In this document: positions 34,881-45,698 of the stretch, in pieces
Layout of the letters: each line of letters begins with the position of its first letter
Position numbering within the stretch: the first letter of the stretch is position 1
Assembly (NCBI GenBank): GCA_022376925.1
Contig: JAIOJX010000025.1
Span: forward strand, 96,065,608-96,129,607
Direction of reading: 5' to 3'
Length of the DNA stretch: 64,000 bases
Source: Tragulus kanchil
Lineage: Eukaryota; Chordata; Mammalia; Artiodactyla; Tragulidae
Translations under genes and position numbers: made by a program
Notes under the pieces: generated by a model
The model's input: only the letters and a program-made list of their open reading frames with translations
Told to the model about the DNA's origin: nothing
Databases searched by the model: none

Positions 34881-35149
34881 TGCATATCTGACATAAAACA
34901 GGCAATCTATTATTTTAATCTATAGTCTAACTTGATAAAATATATCTGTACCCTAACTTCCTACTGAAGCTTGAGGAGTTAACATGGAGTATGGAAATAA
35001 TAATGCTTCAAAATGTAGATGTTTAAACTTGGTTTGTGCAAATCATGTTTTGTCTAAGAACAGCTGGCAGTAGATGAGCCTCTCATTCTATTACAGGATT
35101 GACTTTTTGATTTGCCAGAAACATTAAATAAGATAAATGAGTATATAAT
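34881..35149. other. unassigned sequence
   Basis: AT-rich sequence with nothing recognised. Confidence 0.4.
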
Positions 35150-35350
35150 CACTTGTTGAGTGCCCACTGTATCATGTTTTATAATCCTAGTTAATCATTG
35201 CTACATGTTAAACAGAGATTACTATTCTCAATTTTCAAAGGAGGAAGCTGTGGCCAAAGAGGATAAATCATTTGAACAAAGGTACAAAGAAATAAGTCAG
35301 AGTCTGAATTCAAACCCAAATCTTCAAACTCTCTGTGTAGTGCTTTCTCC
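35150..35350 (+). mobile_element. MIR SINE
   Basis: 'cacttgttgagtgcccactg', 'gattactattctcaattttc', 'aaaggaggaagctgtggcc' and 'gagtctgaattcaaacccaa' are in MIR order. Confidence 0.65.
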
Positions 35351-35384
35351 ATAGATTGATTAGCTAATTTAAAAATGTTTTTGA

Positions 35385-35540
35385 GTAGCTGCTCTGTGTC
35401 AGGCTTTGTGAATTTTTTTTCTTTTGCAGTAGGATGTACAGTGTTGAATAAAAAAGAAAAAAATCCTCATGCTTTGTCATATTCTAGTGGTAGTGGCAAG
35501 AGAGAAAAACAACAAATTAACAAGTAAAAAGTATATGAGA
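35385..35540 (-). mobile_element. L2 LINE, part 1 (split by a SINE)
   Basis: 'gagtagctgctctgtgtcag', 'acagtgttgaataaaa' and 'ggcaagagagaaaaacaaca' match the start of antisense L2. The element resumes at 35845 after the SINE insertion. Confidence 0.65.
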
Positions 35541-35829
35541 GGGCTTCCCTGGTGGTCCAGTGGGTAAGGACACTGCCTTGCAGTGCAAGGGGTGCTAGTT
35601 CAATCCCTGACCTGGGAAGATCCCACGTGCCGTGGAGCGGCTGGACCGATATGTCCAATTACCGAGCTGGAGCTCTGGGGCGCATGCGCCCAGAGCCGGT
35701 GCTCTGCCGCGACAGAGGCCACCGCGATGGGAGGCCCACACGGGCCAAAGAACAAAGATGGATGAATCTGAATAAATGAAAGACCAATAGAAGTGGCCTG
35801 CCCACCCCCATCCCTCCCCTCCACCAAAA
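35541..35829 (+). mobile_element. tRNA-derived artiodactyl SINE (CHR-like) with 15-bp target-site duplication
   Basis: It runs from the head 'gggcttccctggtggtccag' to 'aaagaacaaagatggatgaa' and an A-rich tail. The perfect target-site duplication 'aaaaagtatatgaga' is at 35526-35540 and 35830-35844. The insertion splits an L2. Open frames at 35467-35827 on both strands are SINE sequence. Confidence 0.95.
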
Positions 35830-35844
35830 AAAAAGTATATGAGA

Positions 35845-36695
35845 TGCCTGATTAGATGGTGACTGGTACTAAGGAGAAAATGAAGTCTACCAGATATGGC
35901 ATTCTGAAAGGGGTATTGACAGTGATGGAGTTAATATTTTAATAAAGTGCTTTTGCAAAAGATTTCACTGAGAAGGTGACATCCTATCTATAGCCATCTA
36001 GGTGAAGAGCATCCTTAGTAGGAGGAAGAAGTGTAAAGGCTCTGAGGCACTTGTGTGCTTGTGTATGTGAGGAAAAGCAAGAAGCTAAGGTGGCTGGTGG
36101 GGTTCACCATGGTGCATAGTGGTAGGAGGTCAATGTCAGACAGGTAAAGGGGAGTGAATTCAATAGTTGGGATTTTGTAGGACGTTAGTTTTTACTGTGA
36201 AGGAAACAAGGATCTGTTGGGGAATTTTGAATAGGGAAGTGTGGTGATACTTTATGTTTTAAAATAATCTTGTGATTTATGTTTATTGAACAGATTTGGC
36301 TTGGAAGACTAAAGGTTTAGTTTTATTCATCTGAAGTTTGAGATGTCTGACATATCGAAGAGAAATTTTGAGTAGGCAATCGAATATAGAGTTTGGAATT
36401 CAAAGGAGAGGTCTGAGGTGGTGACATAAATTTGCAAAGTGTCACCACATTGATCATATTTTAAGTGGTACATTTGCATGAAAGCATCTAGGAAGTGACA
36501 GAAGATGAGGAACACATCCAAAGATTGAAATCTGGGGCTCCAACATTAGGACCCAGTAAAGGAGACTGAGTAAGGAGACCCAGTAAGGAGACCTGTGAGG
36601 TAGAAAGACAACCAGGAGAATGCGGTTGTCCTGGAAGTCAAGAGAAGCAAGTGCTGAAAGGAGAAGGGAAGAGTCAACTGTGTAAAATGATTCAG
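35845..36695 (-). mobile_element. L2 LINE, part 2
   Basis: A long antisense L2 run: 'gtgtaaaggctctgaggcac', 'ttaaaataatcttgtgattt', 'gaagtttgagatgtctgaca', 'gagtaggcaatcgaatatag', 'ggggctccaacattaggacc' and 'gagtcaactgtgtaaaatg'. It is repeated from about 37162 to 37775 by duplication 9. Minus-strand frames at 36327-36759 are decayed L2 or chance. Confidence 0.75.
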
Positions 36696-38215
36696 AAATG
36701 GGGTGTGCAAAAGGGAGAGAACAGAGAAAAATATCTGTGAATACGTCCTTTTGTTTCAACTAAGAAGGTTTTCTTTCTCCCCAAACCCTCTGTAAGTTCA
36801 GCCATGTGATGATGTAAGGTGATGGCCTGGGTTGGGCGCCATGGTTGACTTGTTTTTGGTAAGTGTAATCCCCCTGGCCCTCTTCTGCCCAGATTACTGA
36901 TGATCCTGGCGAGGAACATTTCCATGGGGATGTGTGCATTTGCTATGTCTGGCTTGTAGACAAGTGAATACAAATGCTGCTTTATCAATTTACAGCACAA
37001 TCGCTCCATGGCCAAAAGCAGAGTTGGAAGTCTGCCTCCAACTGCCTTCAGGATAGAGGCCAAACTTCTTAGCATGCCATTTCAGCCTTCATCAAATGTC
37101 TCTATTCCTTGCCATCCTCCCGCTCTCCACTTTCCTCCCCCCACTTACCCTCCCTACACATGCAAGAAGCTAAGGTGGCTGGTGGGGTTCACTTTATGGT
37201 AGGAGGTCAATGTCAGACAGGTAAAGGGGAGTGAATTCAATAGTTGGGATTTTGTAGGACGTTAGTTTTTACTGTGAAGGAAACAAGGATCTGTTGGGGA
37301 ATTTTGAATAGGGAAGTGTGGTGATACTTTATGTTTTAAAATAATCTTGTGATTTATGTTTATTGAACAGATTTGGCTTGGAAGACTAAAGGTTTAGTTT
37401 TATTCATCTGAAGTTTGAGATGTCTGACATATCGAAGAGAAATTTTGAGTAGGCAATCGAATATAGAGTTTGGAATTCAAAGGAGAGGTCTGAGGTGGTG
37501 ACATAAATTTGCAAAGTGTCACCACATTGATCATATTTTAAGTGGTACATTTGCATGAAAGCATCTAGGAAGTGACAGAAGATGAGGAACACATCCAAAG
37601 ATTGAAATCTGGGGCTCCAACATTAGGACCCAGTAAAGGAGACTGAGTAAGGAGACCCAGTAAGGAGACCTGTGAGGTAGAAAGACAACCAGGAGAATGC
37701 GGTTGTCCTGGAAGTCAAGAGAAGCAAGTGCTGAAAGGAGAAGGGAAGAGTCAACTGTGTAAAATGATTCAGAAATGGGGTGTGCAAAAGGGAGAGAACA
37801 GAGAAAAATATCTGTGAATACGTCCTTTTGTTTCAACTAAGAAGGTTTTCTTTCTCCCCAAACCCTCTGTAAGTTCAGCCATGTGATGATGTAAGGTGAT
37901 GGCCTGGGTTGGGCGCCATGGTTGACTTGTTTTTGGTAAGTGTAATCCCCCTGGCCCTCTTCTGCCCAGATTACTGATGATCCTGGCGAGGAACATTTCC
38001 ATGGGGATGTGTGCATTTGCTATGTCTGGCTTGTAGACAAGTGAATACAAATGCTGCTTTATCAATTTACAGCACAATCGCTCCATGGCCAAAAGCAGAG
38101 TTGGAAGTCTGCCTCCAACTGCCTTCAGGATAGAGGCCAAACTTCTTAGCATGCCATTTCAGCCTTCATCAAATGTCTCTATTCCTTGCCATCCTCCCGC
38201 TCTCCACTTCCTCCA
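36077..38215. repeat. tandem duplication 9 (about 1.08 kb unit)
   Basis: Copy 1 is 36077-37155 and copy 2 about 37162-38215. Start of copy 2: 'ggttcactttatggtagg' replaces the longer 'ggttcaccatggtgcatag' and following bases. End of copy 1: 'ccactttcctccccccac' against 'ccacttcctccacc' in copy 2. The core appears identical, including two minus-strand open frames of 101 and 127 residues that are repeated exactly. Confidence 0.95.
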
Positions 38216-38585
38216 CCTTACCCCCTCCCCTCCCACCACACATTGCCTATGCTCCTTTTACACTGGACTTCTGCTCTCCTTAAGACACACTGCCTCTGTC
38301 TTTAACAAGCTGTTTCTCAGGCTTGCAATGCCCTTCACTGTTTTTGTGTTCAGGAAGGCACTGCTGGTCCTTGGAAGCTCAGTTGATGTAGAATTTCCAT
38401 TGTGAAGGCTTCCTGATCCTTGACTCAGATACTTTAATTTCTTTCTCTGTTTCTCCCTCTCTTGTTGAATTTATATATTGTATTAAAATTGTTTATATGC
38501 CTGACATTTCTCAATGGATTTTCAAGCTTCTCACTTATATCAATATCCCTTACTTTGCCTGGCACATAGTAGATATTTACTGATA
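38060..38585 (+). mobile_element. L2 LINE 3' region
   Basis: 'ttcaggatagaggccaaact', 'tcttagcatgccatttcagc', 'ctcaggcttgcaatgccctt', 'gaaggcttcctgatccttga' and 'cctggcacatagtagatatt' are in sense L2 order. The first part is also present at 36985-37140, and the 3' part is repeated from 39471 by duplication 10. Confidence 0.65.
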
Positions 38586-38587
38586 AT

Positions 38588-38795
38588 ACTCCCTCATGGC
38601 TCAGTGGAAAAGAATCTGCTTACCAATGCAAGAGATGCAGGTTGGATCCCTAGGTTGGGAAGATTCACTGGAGAAGGAAATGGCAACTTGCTCCAGTAGT
38701 CTTGCCTGGGGAATCCTATGGACAGAGGAACCTGGCAGGCTGCAGTCCATGAGGTTGCAAATGAGTCAGATAAGCCTTAGCAACTAAACAACAAA
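38588..38795 (+). mobile_element. Bov-tA SINE (first copy)
   Basis: 'catggctcagtggaaaagaa', 'caatgcaagagatgcaggtt', 'ggagaaggaaatggcaactt' and 'ggcaggctgcagtccatgag' in sense order. The duplicate is at 39701-39910. Open frames here are SINE sequence. Confidence 0.85.
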
Positions 38796-38884
38796 CAACA
38801 AAATGATAATAGCTACTTTAAAAAAACTATAGGATGCTTGTCTTTGTGCTGTCTTTGGTTTTTTTTTTTTTTTTTGTGCTGTTT

Positions 38885-39050
38885 TTGAATGTATTTTCTC
38901 ATTTCATCCTCATTACAACTTTCTGAGGTAAGGTTTATTATTTTCCCATGCCAAAGATGAAGGAACTGAGGCCCATAGTGGTTATGAAATTTCTGCTACA
39001 TTTCAAATAGGTTCTATAACCTAGATTTCAAATTCAGTTGATTTTGGGGT
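38885..39050 (+). mobile_element. MIR SINE (first copy)
   Basis: 'tattttctcatttcatcctc', 'attacaactttctgaggtaa', 'aagatgaaggaactgaggcc' and 'acctagatttcaaattcag' are in MIR order. In the second copy (about 40000-40165) the first landmarks are corrupted. Confidence 0.7.
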
Positions 39051-39700
39051 TTGAGTACTTAATTTCTGTTCTGTACATTTAAAGGAGAAAGAAAGAGAGA
39101 ATTAGGAATAGAAATTTTCCCTAGGATCCAGAATGCTCATATTTTCATCTTTCATTAATTTCTAACTGAATGTGCCTTACATTTGCCATTTTCTAAACAG
39201 TTATGTGGCATCCTTTCCCCTTTCACATGAATTACAATAATACTGTTTGTTTATCCAGGAAATGTTGAATATGATCTGTGTACTGTGCCCACCCAGACAC
39301 ATAGCTATAACTGGGCCTGAATCCAAGCAAAGACTCCATGTAGTCAGGTGCAGTGGGGCGGGAGACAGGGGGAATGGGTGAAGAAGTAGGGCCACAATAT
39401 TGTACAAATCCTGTTGGAATTCATCTCATCGTGATCTCATATGAACAGTGCACTGAGGGCAGATGGTAGAAAGGCACTGCTGGTCCTTGGAAGCTCAGTT
39501 GATGGATTTCCATTGTGAAGGCTTCCTGATCCTTGACTCAGATACTTTAATTTCTTTCTCTGTTTCTCCCTCTCTTGTTGAATTTATATATTGTATTAAA
39601 ATTGTTTATATGCCTGACATTTCTCAATGGATTTTCAAGCTTCTCACTTATATCAATATCCCTTACTTTGCCTGGCACATAGTAGATATTTACTGATAAT

Positions 39701-39910
39701 ACTCCCTCATGGCTCAGTGGAAAAGAATCTGCTTACCAATGCAAGAGATGCAGGTTGGATCCCTAGGTTGGGAAGATTCACTGGAGAAGGAAATGGCAAC
39801 TTGCTCCAGTAGTCTTGCCTGGGGAATCCTATGGACAGAGGAACCTGGCAGGCTGCAGTCCATGAGGTTGCAAATGAGTCAGATAAGCCTTAGCAACTAA
39901 ACAACAAACA
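39701..39910 (+). mobile_element. Bov-tA SINE (duplicate)
   Basis: Copy of 38588-38795 in copy 2 of duplication 10. Confidence 0.85.
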
Positions 39911-40746
39911 ACAAAATGATAATAGCTACTTTAAAAAAACTATAGGATGCTTGTCTTTGTGCTGTCTTTGGTTTTTTTTTTTTTTTTTTTGCTGTTTTTT
40001 TATGTTTTTTTTCATTTTTTCCTCCTTTCCACTTTCTGAGGTAAGGTTTATTATTTTCCCATGCCAAAGATGAAGGAACTGAGGCCCATAGTGGTTATGA
40101 AATTTCTGCTACATTTCAAATAGGTTCTATAACCTAGATTTCAAATTCAGTTGATTTTGGGGTTTGAGTACTTAATTTCTGTTCTGTACATTTAAAGGAG
40201 AAAGAAAGAGAGAATTAGGAATAGAAATTTTCCCTAGGATCCAGAATGCTCATATTTTCATCTTTCATTAATTTCTAACTGAATGTGCCTTACATTTGCC
40301 ATTTTCTAAACAGTTATGTGGCATCCTTTCCCCTTTCACATGAATTACAATAATACTGTTTGTTTATCCAGGAAATGTTGAATATGATCTGTGTACTGTG
40401 CCCACCCAGACACATAGCTATAACTGGGCCTGAATCCAAGCAAAGACTCCATGTAGTCAGGTGCAGTGGGGCGGGAGACAGGGGGAATGGGTGAAGAAGT
40501 AGGGCCACAATATTGTACAAATCCTGTTGGAATTCATCTCATCGTGATCTCATATGAACAGTGCACTGAGGGCAGATGGTAGAAACAGAGGGGTGAGTGT
40601 GATAGTCAGTTGTATATGTCCACTTGGCTAGGCTTGGTTAAACCCCAGTTAATCAGTCAAACACTCTTGTGGGTGTTGCTGTGAAGGTATATTGTAGACC
40701 TATTTAACATCTACGATAATCAATTGTCTCTAAGTAAGATAAGATT

Positions 40747-40873
40747 GGAGAAGGGAATGGCGACACACTCCAGTATTCTTGCCTGGAGAACCCCACGGAT
40801 GGAGGAGCTTGGCTGACTACAGTCCACAGGCTTGCAGGAGTCAGACATGACTTAGCGACTAAACTACTACTAA
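40747..40873 (+). mobile_element. Bov-tA SINE, 3' part
   Basis: 'ggagaagggaatggcgacac', 'cagtattcttgcctggagaa' and 'agacatgacttagcgactaa' in sense order, lacking the tRNA-like head. It sits inside the old repeat at 40595-41310. Confidence 0.85.
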
Positions 40874-41094
40874 AAGGAGATTATTCTGAAAAATCCGAGT
40901 GGCCCAGACCCAGTCAGTTGAAAGATTTTGAGGGCAGAATTGAAGTTTCCCTGAGGAAGAAGAAATTCCACCTGTGAATTGCAGTGTCAGCTCCTGAGTG
41001 AGAGCTTACTCTTCCCAACAGCCTGCCCTAGGTATTTCAGACTTGCCTAGCCAGCTCCTACAATGGTGTAAGCCAATTCGTTGTAGTCAGTCTC

Positions 41095-41265
41095 TATCTT
41101 TTCCTTTTTATCTATATATCTATACTGATATATCTGTAGTTACCTATACACACACACACATATATATACATCTATATTTATGTCTCTATATATCTGTATC
41201 TTTTAATCTATGTTTATCTATCTATATATACTTCTTTATATATATATATAGATAGATAGATAGAT
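41095..41265. repeat. TA/TATC/GATA-rich microsatellite cluster
   Basis: Interleaved tatc, (ca)n, (ta)n and (gata)n arrays. The cluster lies where the flanking old repeat normally carries a short (tctc/ta)n tract, so it is probably an expansion of that tract. Confidence 0.85.
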
Positions 41266-41439
41266 CTTTGTGGTTCCCTTATGTGGTAGAAACTTGACTG
41301 ATAACACTGAGAAAATAAAAAAGGTGTTTTAATGAGAAGTTAGCAAGAAAAAACAAGAGAAGAATATGATAATGTTATAATAGATAATAGAAAGAATGTT
41401 CAACAAATGGAATTGGAGGATTGTTACTCTTTATGACTG

Positions 41440-41695
41440 CCTATATGCTTCCTCATCCACTCTGCCAACTTTGCCTCCTAGCCTGCGATTCTTATTCTGT
41501 CTTGCCTATTGCCTCCTATTATGGTATTGAAACTGCATACTGACATGTTTGTGATTCCTCACGTTCCTTCTTCATTTCCTACTATGTGAGTTTTGAGACT
41601 CAGAGTATAGTTCGTCTCTTTATCCCTGGCACATAGCTTAGTTCTTGATTCATATTAGGAGCTGAATAAAATTTGTTGATAAGTGAATGAGAGTA
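41440..41695 (+). mobile_element. L2 LINE 3' end
   Basis: 'cctactatgtgagttttgag', 'tttatccctggcacatagct' and 'ggagctgaataaaatttgtt' with 'gataagtgaatga' match the sense L2 terminus. The 5' part is weak. Confidence 0.5.
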
Positions 41696-41944
41696 CATAG
41701 CTTTTGGTCCTCAAAGATGCCCTACTCGGGCCATTCCCTGGGCCAGGGAAGGCTTTCTGGAGGAAGCAGCCTCTGAGAACTATCAGAAGGAAAACTTTAG
41801 CCAATTTTCTGGATTTGATTCCTTCCATTCACTTGTTTGTGCCCTCAGGAGCATGCAATTTCCTGGACCCCTTTCTGTAACATGGTCCCATCTACATCTT
41901 TCCAGTGACTCTAGGAAATGGCAGTCAGTGACTTTTATTTGATA

Positions 41945-42019
41945 CAGAAGAGCCTTGAGGGCTACAGTCCAGGGGTTTGCAAGGAGTCAAACATGATTTA
42001 GTGACTAAACAACAACAAA
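41945..42019 (+). mobile_element. Bov-tA 3' fragment
   Basis: 'gagggctacagtccaggggt', 'caaggagtcaaacatgattt' and 'agtgactaaacaacaacaaa' are the SINE end. Confidence 0.75.
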
Positions 42020-42274
42020 TTGACTTTATTTAATAATCATGTATCAGTATTGGTTTATTAACTGTAACAAACATACCACACTAATGTAAGATGTTAATAA
42101 TAGGGTATACTGCCTGAAAGGAGAGTATATGGTTACACGCTGTACTATATGCTCCATCTCTCTGTAAATCTAAAACCTTTCTAAAAGATTTACTCAAAAA
42201 ATCCTTAGGATAAAAAGGGAGGAAAAGACATAAGGTCCTGCCCTGGTGGTATAGGTGTGCAGAGTTAAGTGCAT

Positions 42275-42312
<38 letters not shown>

Positions 42313-43139
42313 ACCTACACCTTGTAACAGTCGCTATAACAAAGGCTAAGATATCTCATAGTGATTATGAGATTTCATCTCATGGCCATGATATCTTGGA
42401 CAGAGAGGGAGAAGGAGAGCAAAGGAGGTCCTGAGTGTTGTGCTAACTTGGAATTCTTTCCTTGATATCTTCCCATTGTTTAAGGTTCTGCTTATTATCA
42501 TCGAGATAGTATGAAGAAAGAGTGATGGAGAGAGTAAGTAGCTTACAGGCTGAATGCTCAGGATTTCCTAATCTTTAATCTTCAAATTCACAATCACATT
42601 GGATGAAGAGGAGAGTAGATACTCTGAGGAAAGTATCGTTCCACATGAAGTTTAATATGCCATCTTGATATATTCCATTCAGTTTATCCAGCAGTGATTC
42701 CAAACTCTAAAAATGTTAAATTGAATTACTAAAAACAGCAGAAGTTCGACAAAATGGTAAAAAGACAAAAACCAAAGAAGACATTTTAGGACTTTAGGTT
42801 CGGTGTCAGCTGTGCCTACACTGAGAATTATACTGTTGAAGAATATATCAGAAAACAAGTAAATAGCTGTTATGGACACATATTTTTCAAACCCAAATCA
42901 AAACACTGGGGTGGTGAGTAAGAGAGTTTATGGAACAAAATGATGAACACTTTCAACTGAGGCTGCCTTGGGAAATCTAGGACAGAGTCAATGAAAAGTG
43001 AATAGATTAGGAAAAGGCAAGGACAGATGAATTAAGTAAAGGAAGAATAAGCTGCTGATCTTAAAAGTCCTGCTTATTTTTTGTGATCGATATTCATAAT
43101 TTCTAAACCAATATGCTTTCTTCTTTTCAAACTAACCTA
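42020..43139. other. unassigned sequence with a (CA)n array
   Basis: No named repeat apart from the (CA)n at 42276-42309. Nothing coding. The minus-strand frame at 42081-42308 starts inside the CA array. Confidence 0.4.
42276..42309. repeat. (CA)17 microsatellite
   Basis: Pure ca dinucleotide array. Confidence 0.95.
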
Positions 43140-43500
43140 ATGTCTATTTTATTGTGTGGAAAAATACCTAGCTAGAAGAGGCATTTCCCAGCTTCCCTTT
43201 CAGCTGTGGGTAGCCATATGACACAGTTCTGGACAATGAGATGTAAGCACAAGTTCCTGGGAGAGGCTTCTAAAGAGAATTAGCTGTTCTTTGTCCTCTT
43301 TTCAGCTAAAACATGGACTCAGCTTTTGATATGAAGGAACAGTCTTGGCACAAAGGAGCAGCATGACACCGACAAAGGAAGAATGAATAATGGTGAAAAA
43401 CTAGAAAGAATCTAGATCCTTGAGGACCTTGGAGGGTTTCCATACCATTCTTGGATTTCCAAACTCTGGACTCATTTTATAAATAAGACAACAATGAGGC
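43140..43500. repeat. possible ancient MER/LTR-like repeat
   Basis: 'ctttcagctgtgggtagcca' followed by 'tgacacagttctggacaatg', 'agatgtaagcaca' and 'aataagacaacaa' recalls a common old mammalian repeat, but I cannot assign the family or orientation with confidence. Confidence 0.4.
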
Positions 43501-43769
43501 CCTTGAATAATTTAGGTTGTTATTTTTACAGTTTTGTTTCTGCTTGATCTCAACTTAAACACAGACCTCTTAATAAGAGCATCTTCTACATTTTACCAAA
43601 GACTGAGAGCCAAAACTGTCAGAACTAAGAGGATCTCTGCTACACCCTATTAAGAACGGAAATCTTTGAGGTGACCGCAACTGAAGTTGGTTCTAGCATT
43701 TTGGTTTGTTTCTTAACTGAGAATGATAGCCCTGTGGCTGAGAGATAGCATGGTGGATTTATGTGTAAC

Positions 43770-44190
43770 AACCATTTAGCTGCCGTCAACTTGTGCAATC
43801 TCTGGAAACTGTAAAACTTCTTGCATCTCAGTTTCCTCATAAACTGAATGGGGTTAACAGTACCTATCTCATAGCATCATTCTGAGAATTGAATGAGATA
43901 CGTTGTGTATAAAAGGGCTTACCAGTAGCACCGGTGGTAAAGAATCTGTCTGCCAATGCAGGAGATGTGGGTTCAATCTCCTGGGTTGGGAATATCCCCT
44001 GGAGGACATGGTAACCCATTCCAGTATTCTTGCCCAGAGAATCTCGTGGACAGAGGAGCCTAGCTGGCTACAGTCCATAGAGTCTCAAAGAGTCGGACAT
44101 GACTGAAGTGACTTAGCACACAGATATGGTGTGTATAAAATTTAGCATGGTTCCTGGCTCATAAATACTTAGCAGTAAATGGTGGCTATC
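43770..44190 (-). mobile_element. MIR SINE, antisense, split by Bov-tA
   Basis: 'catctcagtttcctcataaa', 'gaatggggttaacagtacct' and 'tcattctgagaattgaatga' precede the Bov-tA. 'atttagcatggttcctggct' and 'tagcagtaaatggtggctat' follow it. Together they give one antisense MIR. Confidence 0.8.
43915..44130 (+). mobile_element. Bov-tA SINE with 10-bp target-site duplication
   Basis: Full-length sense Bov-tA from 'gggcttaccagtagcaccgg' to 'gactgaagtgacttagcaca'. The target-site duplication 'gtgtataaaa' is at 43905-43914 and 44131-44140. Open frames on both strands are SINE sequence. Confidence 0.92.
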
Positions 44191-44848
44191 ACTTCAAATG
44201 TGTTTTTTTTTTAAGCTTTACAAATTGTAAAGAGTTATATGAGTATAGTATTCTTTGGATCACACCTGGGTCAGTTATTAAGCTATTGCTTTTCAGCTCC
44301 AAGCCATTGTTTCTAGATTCAGCTTAGCAATGCTGGAGCTTGGACTCTGGAAACCACTCCTAGCTTTGCCACCAGTTCCCTGTAACTCTACCATCAGGGT
44401 ATTAGAAGGTGATGGCGAAGCTGGAGGAGGAAGCCATGCTCCTTCCTGTACCTGTGACCTGTGCTCTTGCACTGTTTTTCTACTCACTCCAGCAGTTCCT
44501 TCCCGAAGTCAGAATTGAGTCCAGTTGGCAGTTACTCTGATGCTTTCAAATACTGTGCATTTCAGAGTCACTGGCACTACTCACACCTTCTTTATGTTTA
44601 TGTGTTTATGTATGTATGCATTTATTTATTTTTCACATTTCTCCATTGATTTAGTTTTTTGAAAGGAGAGGATTTTGTGCAGAGAAAATACGCGGAATAG
44701 GAAAAAATACAAATGGAAGCTGCTTTGCTATTTGTTTTACGACTGTAAGAAATATCAAAGTGCTCTGTTCAAAACAACACAATAAAAGTTCAAAGTTCAA
44801 GGTGTTCTCTTAGGCGAGGCTGAAGATTTCAACCTCAGGTATTTGCAA
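44191..44848. other. unassigned sequence
   Basis: Nothing recognised. The 62- and 64-residue frames at 44293-44518 overlap on opposite strands and show no protein signature. Confidence 0.4.
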
Positions 44849-45547
44849 TTTAGGTTGGAGTCCTTGTTTTTGGATGAATCACTGGATGTGTGGCACAGTC
44901 CATACTTCTCACCAGATCTGAATGGAGGTACGACCACTAAGTTCAGTTAGAAGTAGATCAAATGTTTAGTTACAGGTGTGACAAAAGTATGGCGTTCCTT
45001 CTACAATTCTGTGTCAAGTGGGGTTGTACTTGTTGCCAAATATCCTTCTCAGTGTTATGTTTCTCCAATGTCTGAGCAACCCTCTGCACCAAGCCTTGTT
45101 GCATCTCCTCCAATATATTTGCATTTTTGATGGAGGCCTTTCATGTACACATGGTTACCTTCGGGGCAAAGGCTGCCCCACCGTGCAGGGCCCCTCCTTC
45201 AGACTTGTAAATTTCAATAATTCCAGCCTCTGTGTTCCTCAGTCATAAGTGTGTTAGTGGTTTCCTGCAATTGCTACCTCTGTGCAGGAGCCAGCTCACA
45301 CTGGCTTGCAGAGTCTGTTGTTAAATTTTCAGGAATCTTGCAAGTGAAATGTTAAACTGTTAATAGCCAGAAATATGCCATGGTGGAGTATTTACACCAT
45401 GGAAATTGACAAATGTTACAAATCAGATTTCCCCAACCAGAAATCTAGTTGTAAACACAGAAGCCCACTACTAAAAGAGTTCTTTTATTCCACCCATTAC
45501 TTAGTCAATTACTTTGTATCTAATTGCTGGCTCTGACTTTATATAGA

Positions 45548-45698
45548 AGGTGCCTGCAGTGCAGGAGACCTGGGCTTGATCTCTGGGTCAGGAAGACCCT
45601 GCTTTCCTGGAGAATTCCATGGACAGAGGAGCCTGGCAGGCTACAGTCCATGGGTCACAAAGAGTCAGACATGACTAAGTGATTAACTTTCATTACTT
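45548..45698 (+). mobile_element. Bov-tA SINE (first copy)
   Basis: 'gcctgcagtgcaggagacct', 'ctttcctggagaattccatg', 'caggctacagtccatgggtc' and 'gacatgactaagtgattaac' in sense order. The first ~35 bases of the head are missing. Confidence 0.85.

Larger units (their letters stand above)
38355..40586. repeat. tandem duplication 10 (about 1.116 kb unit)
   Basis: Copy 1 is 38355-39471 and copy 2 is 39471-40586. Start of copy 2: 'ttgatggatttcc' against 'ttgatgtagaatttcc'. A block at about 39972-40036 of copy 2 is T-converted relative to copy 1 and is described as a finding. Copy 2 then continues 'agaaacagaggggtg' into unique sequence. Confidence 0.95.
40595..41310. mobile_element. ancient interspersed repeat, family uncertain, split by Bov-tA
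   Basis: It starts 'gtcagttgtatatgtccact', then 'ttggctaggcttggttaaac'. After a Bov-tA insertion it continues 'aagatttgagggcag'-like sequence, 'agcctgccctaggtatttca', 'gtgtaagccaattc', an AT microsatellite, and ends 'gaaacttgactgataac'. This layout matches a common mammalian repeat (gtcaacttgactgg … ctgactaatac) that I cannot name safely. Confidence 0.5.

Noticed and set aside
36692..37075. 127-residue minus-strand frame
   Set aside because: No protein motif, no splice context, sits at the edge of L2 sequence and is duplicated exactly by duplication 9.
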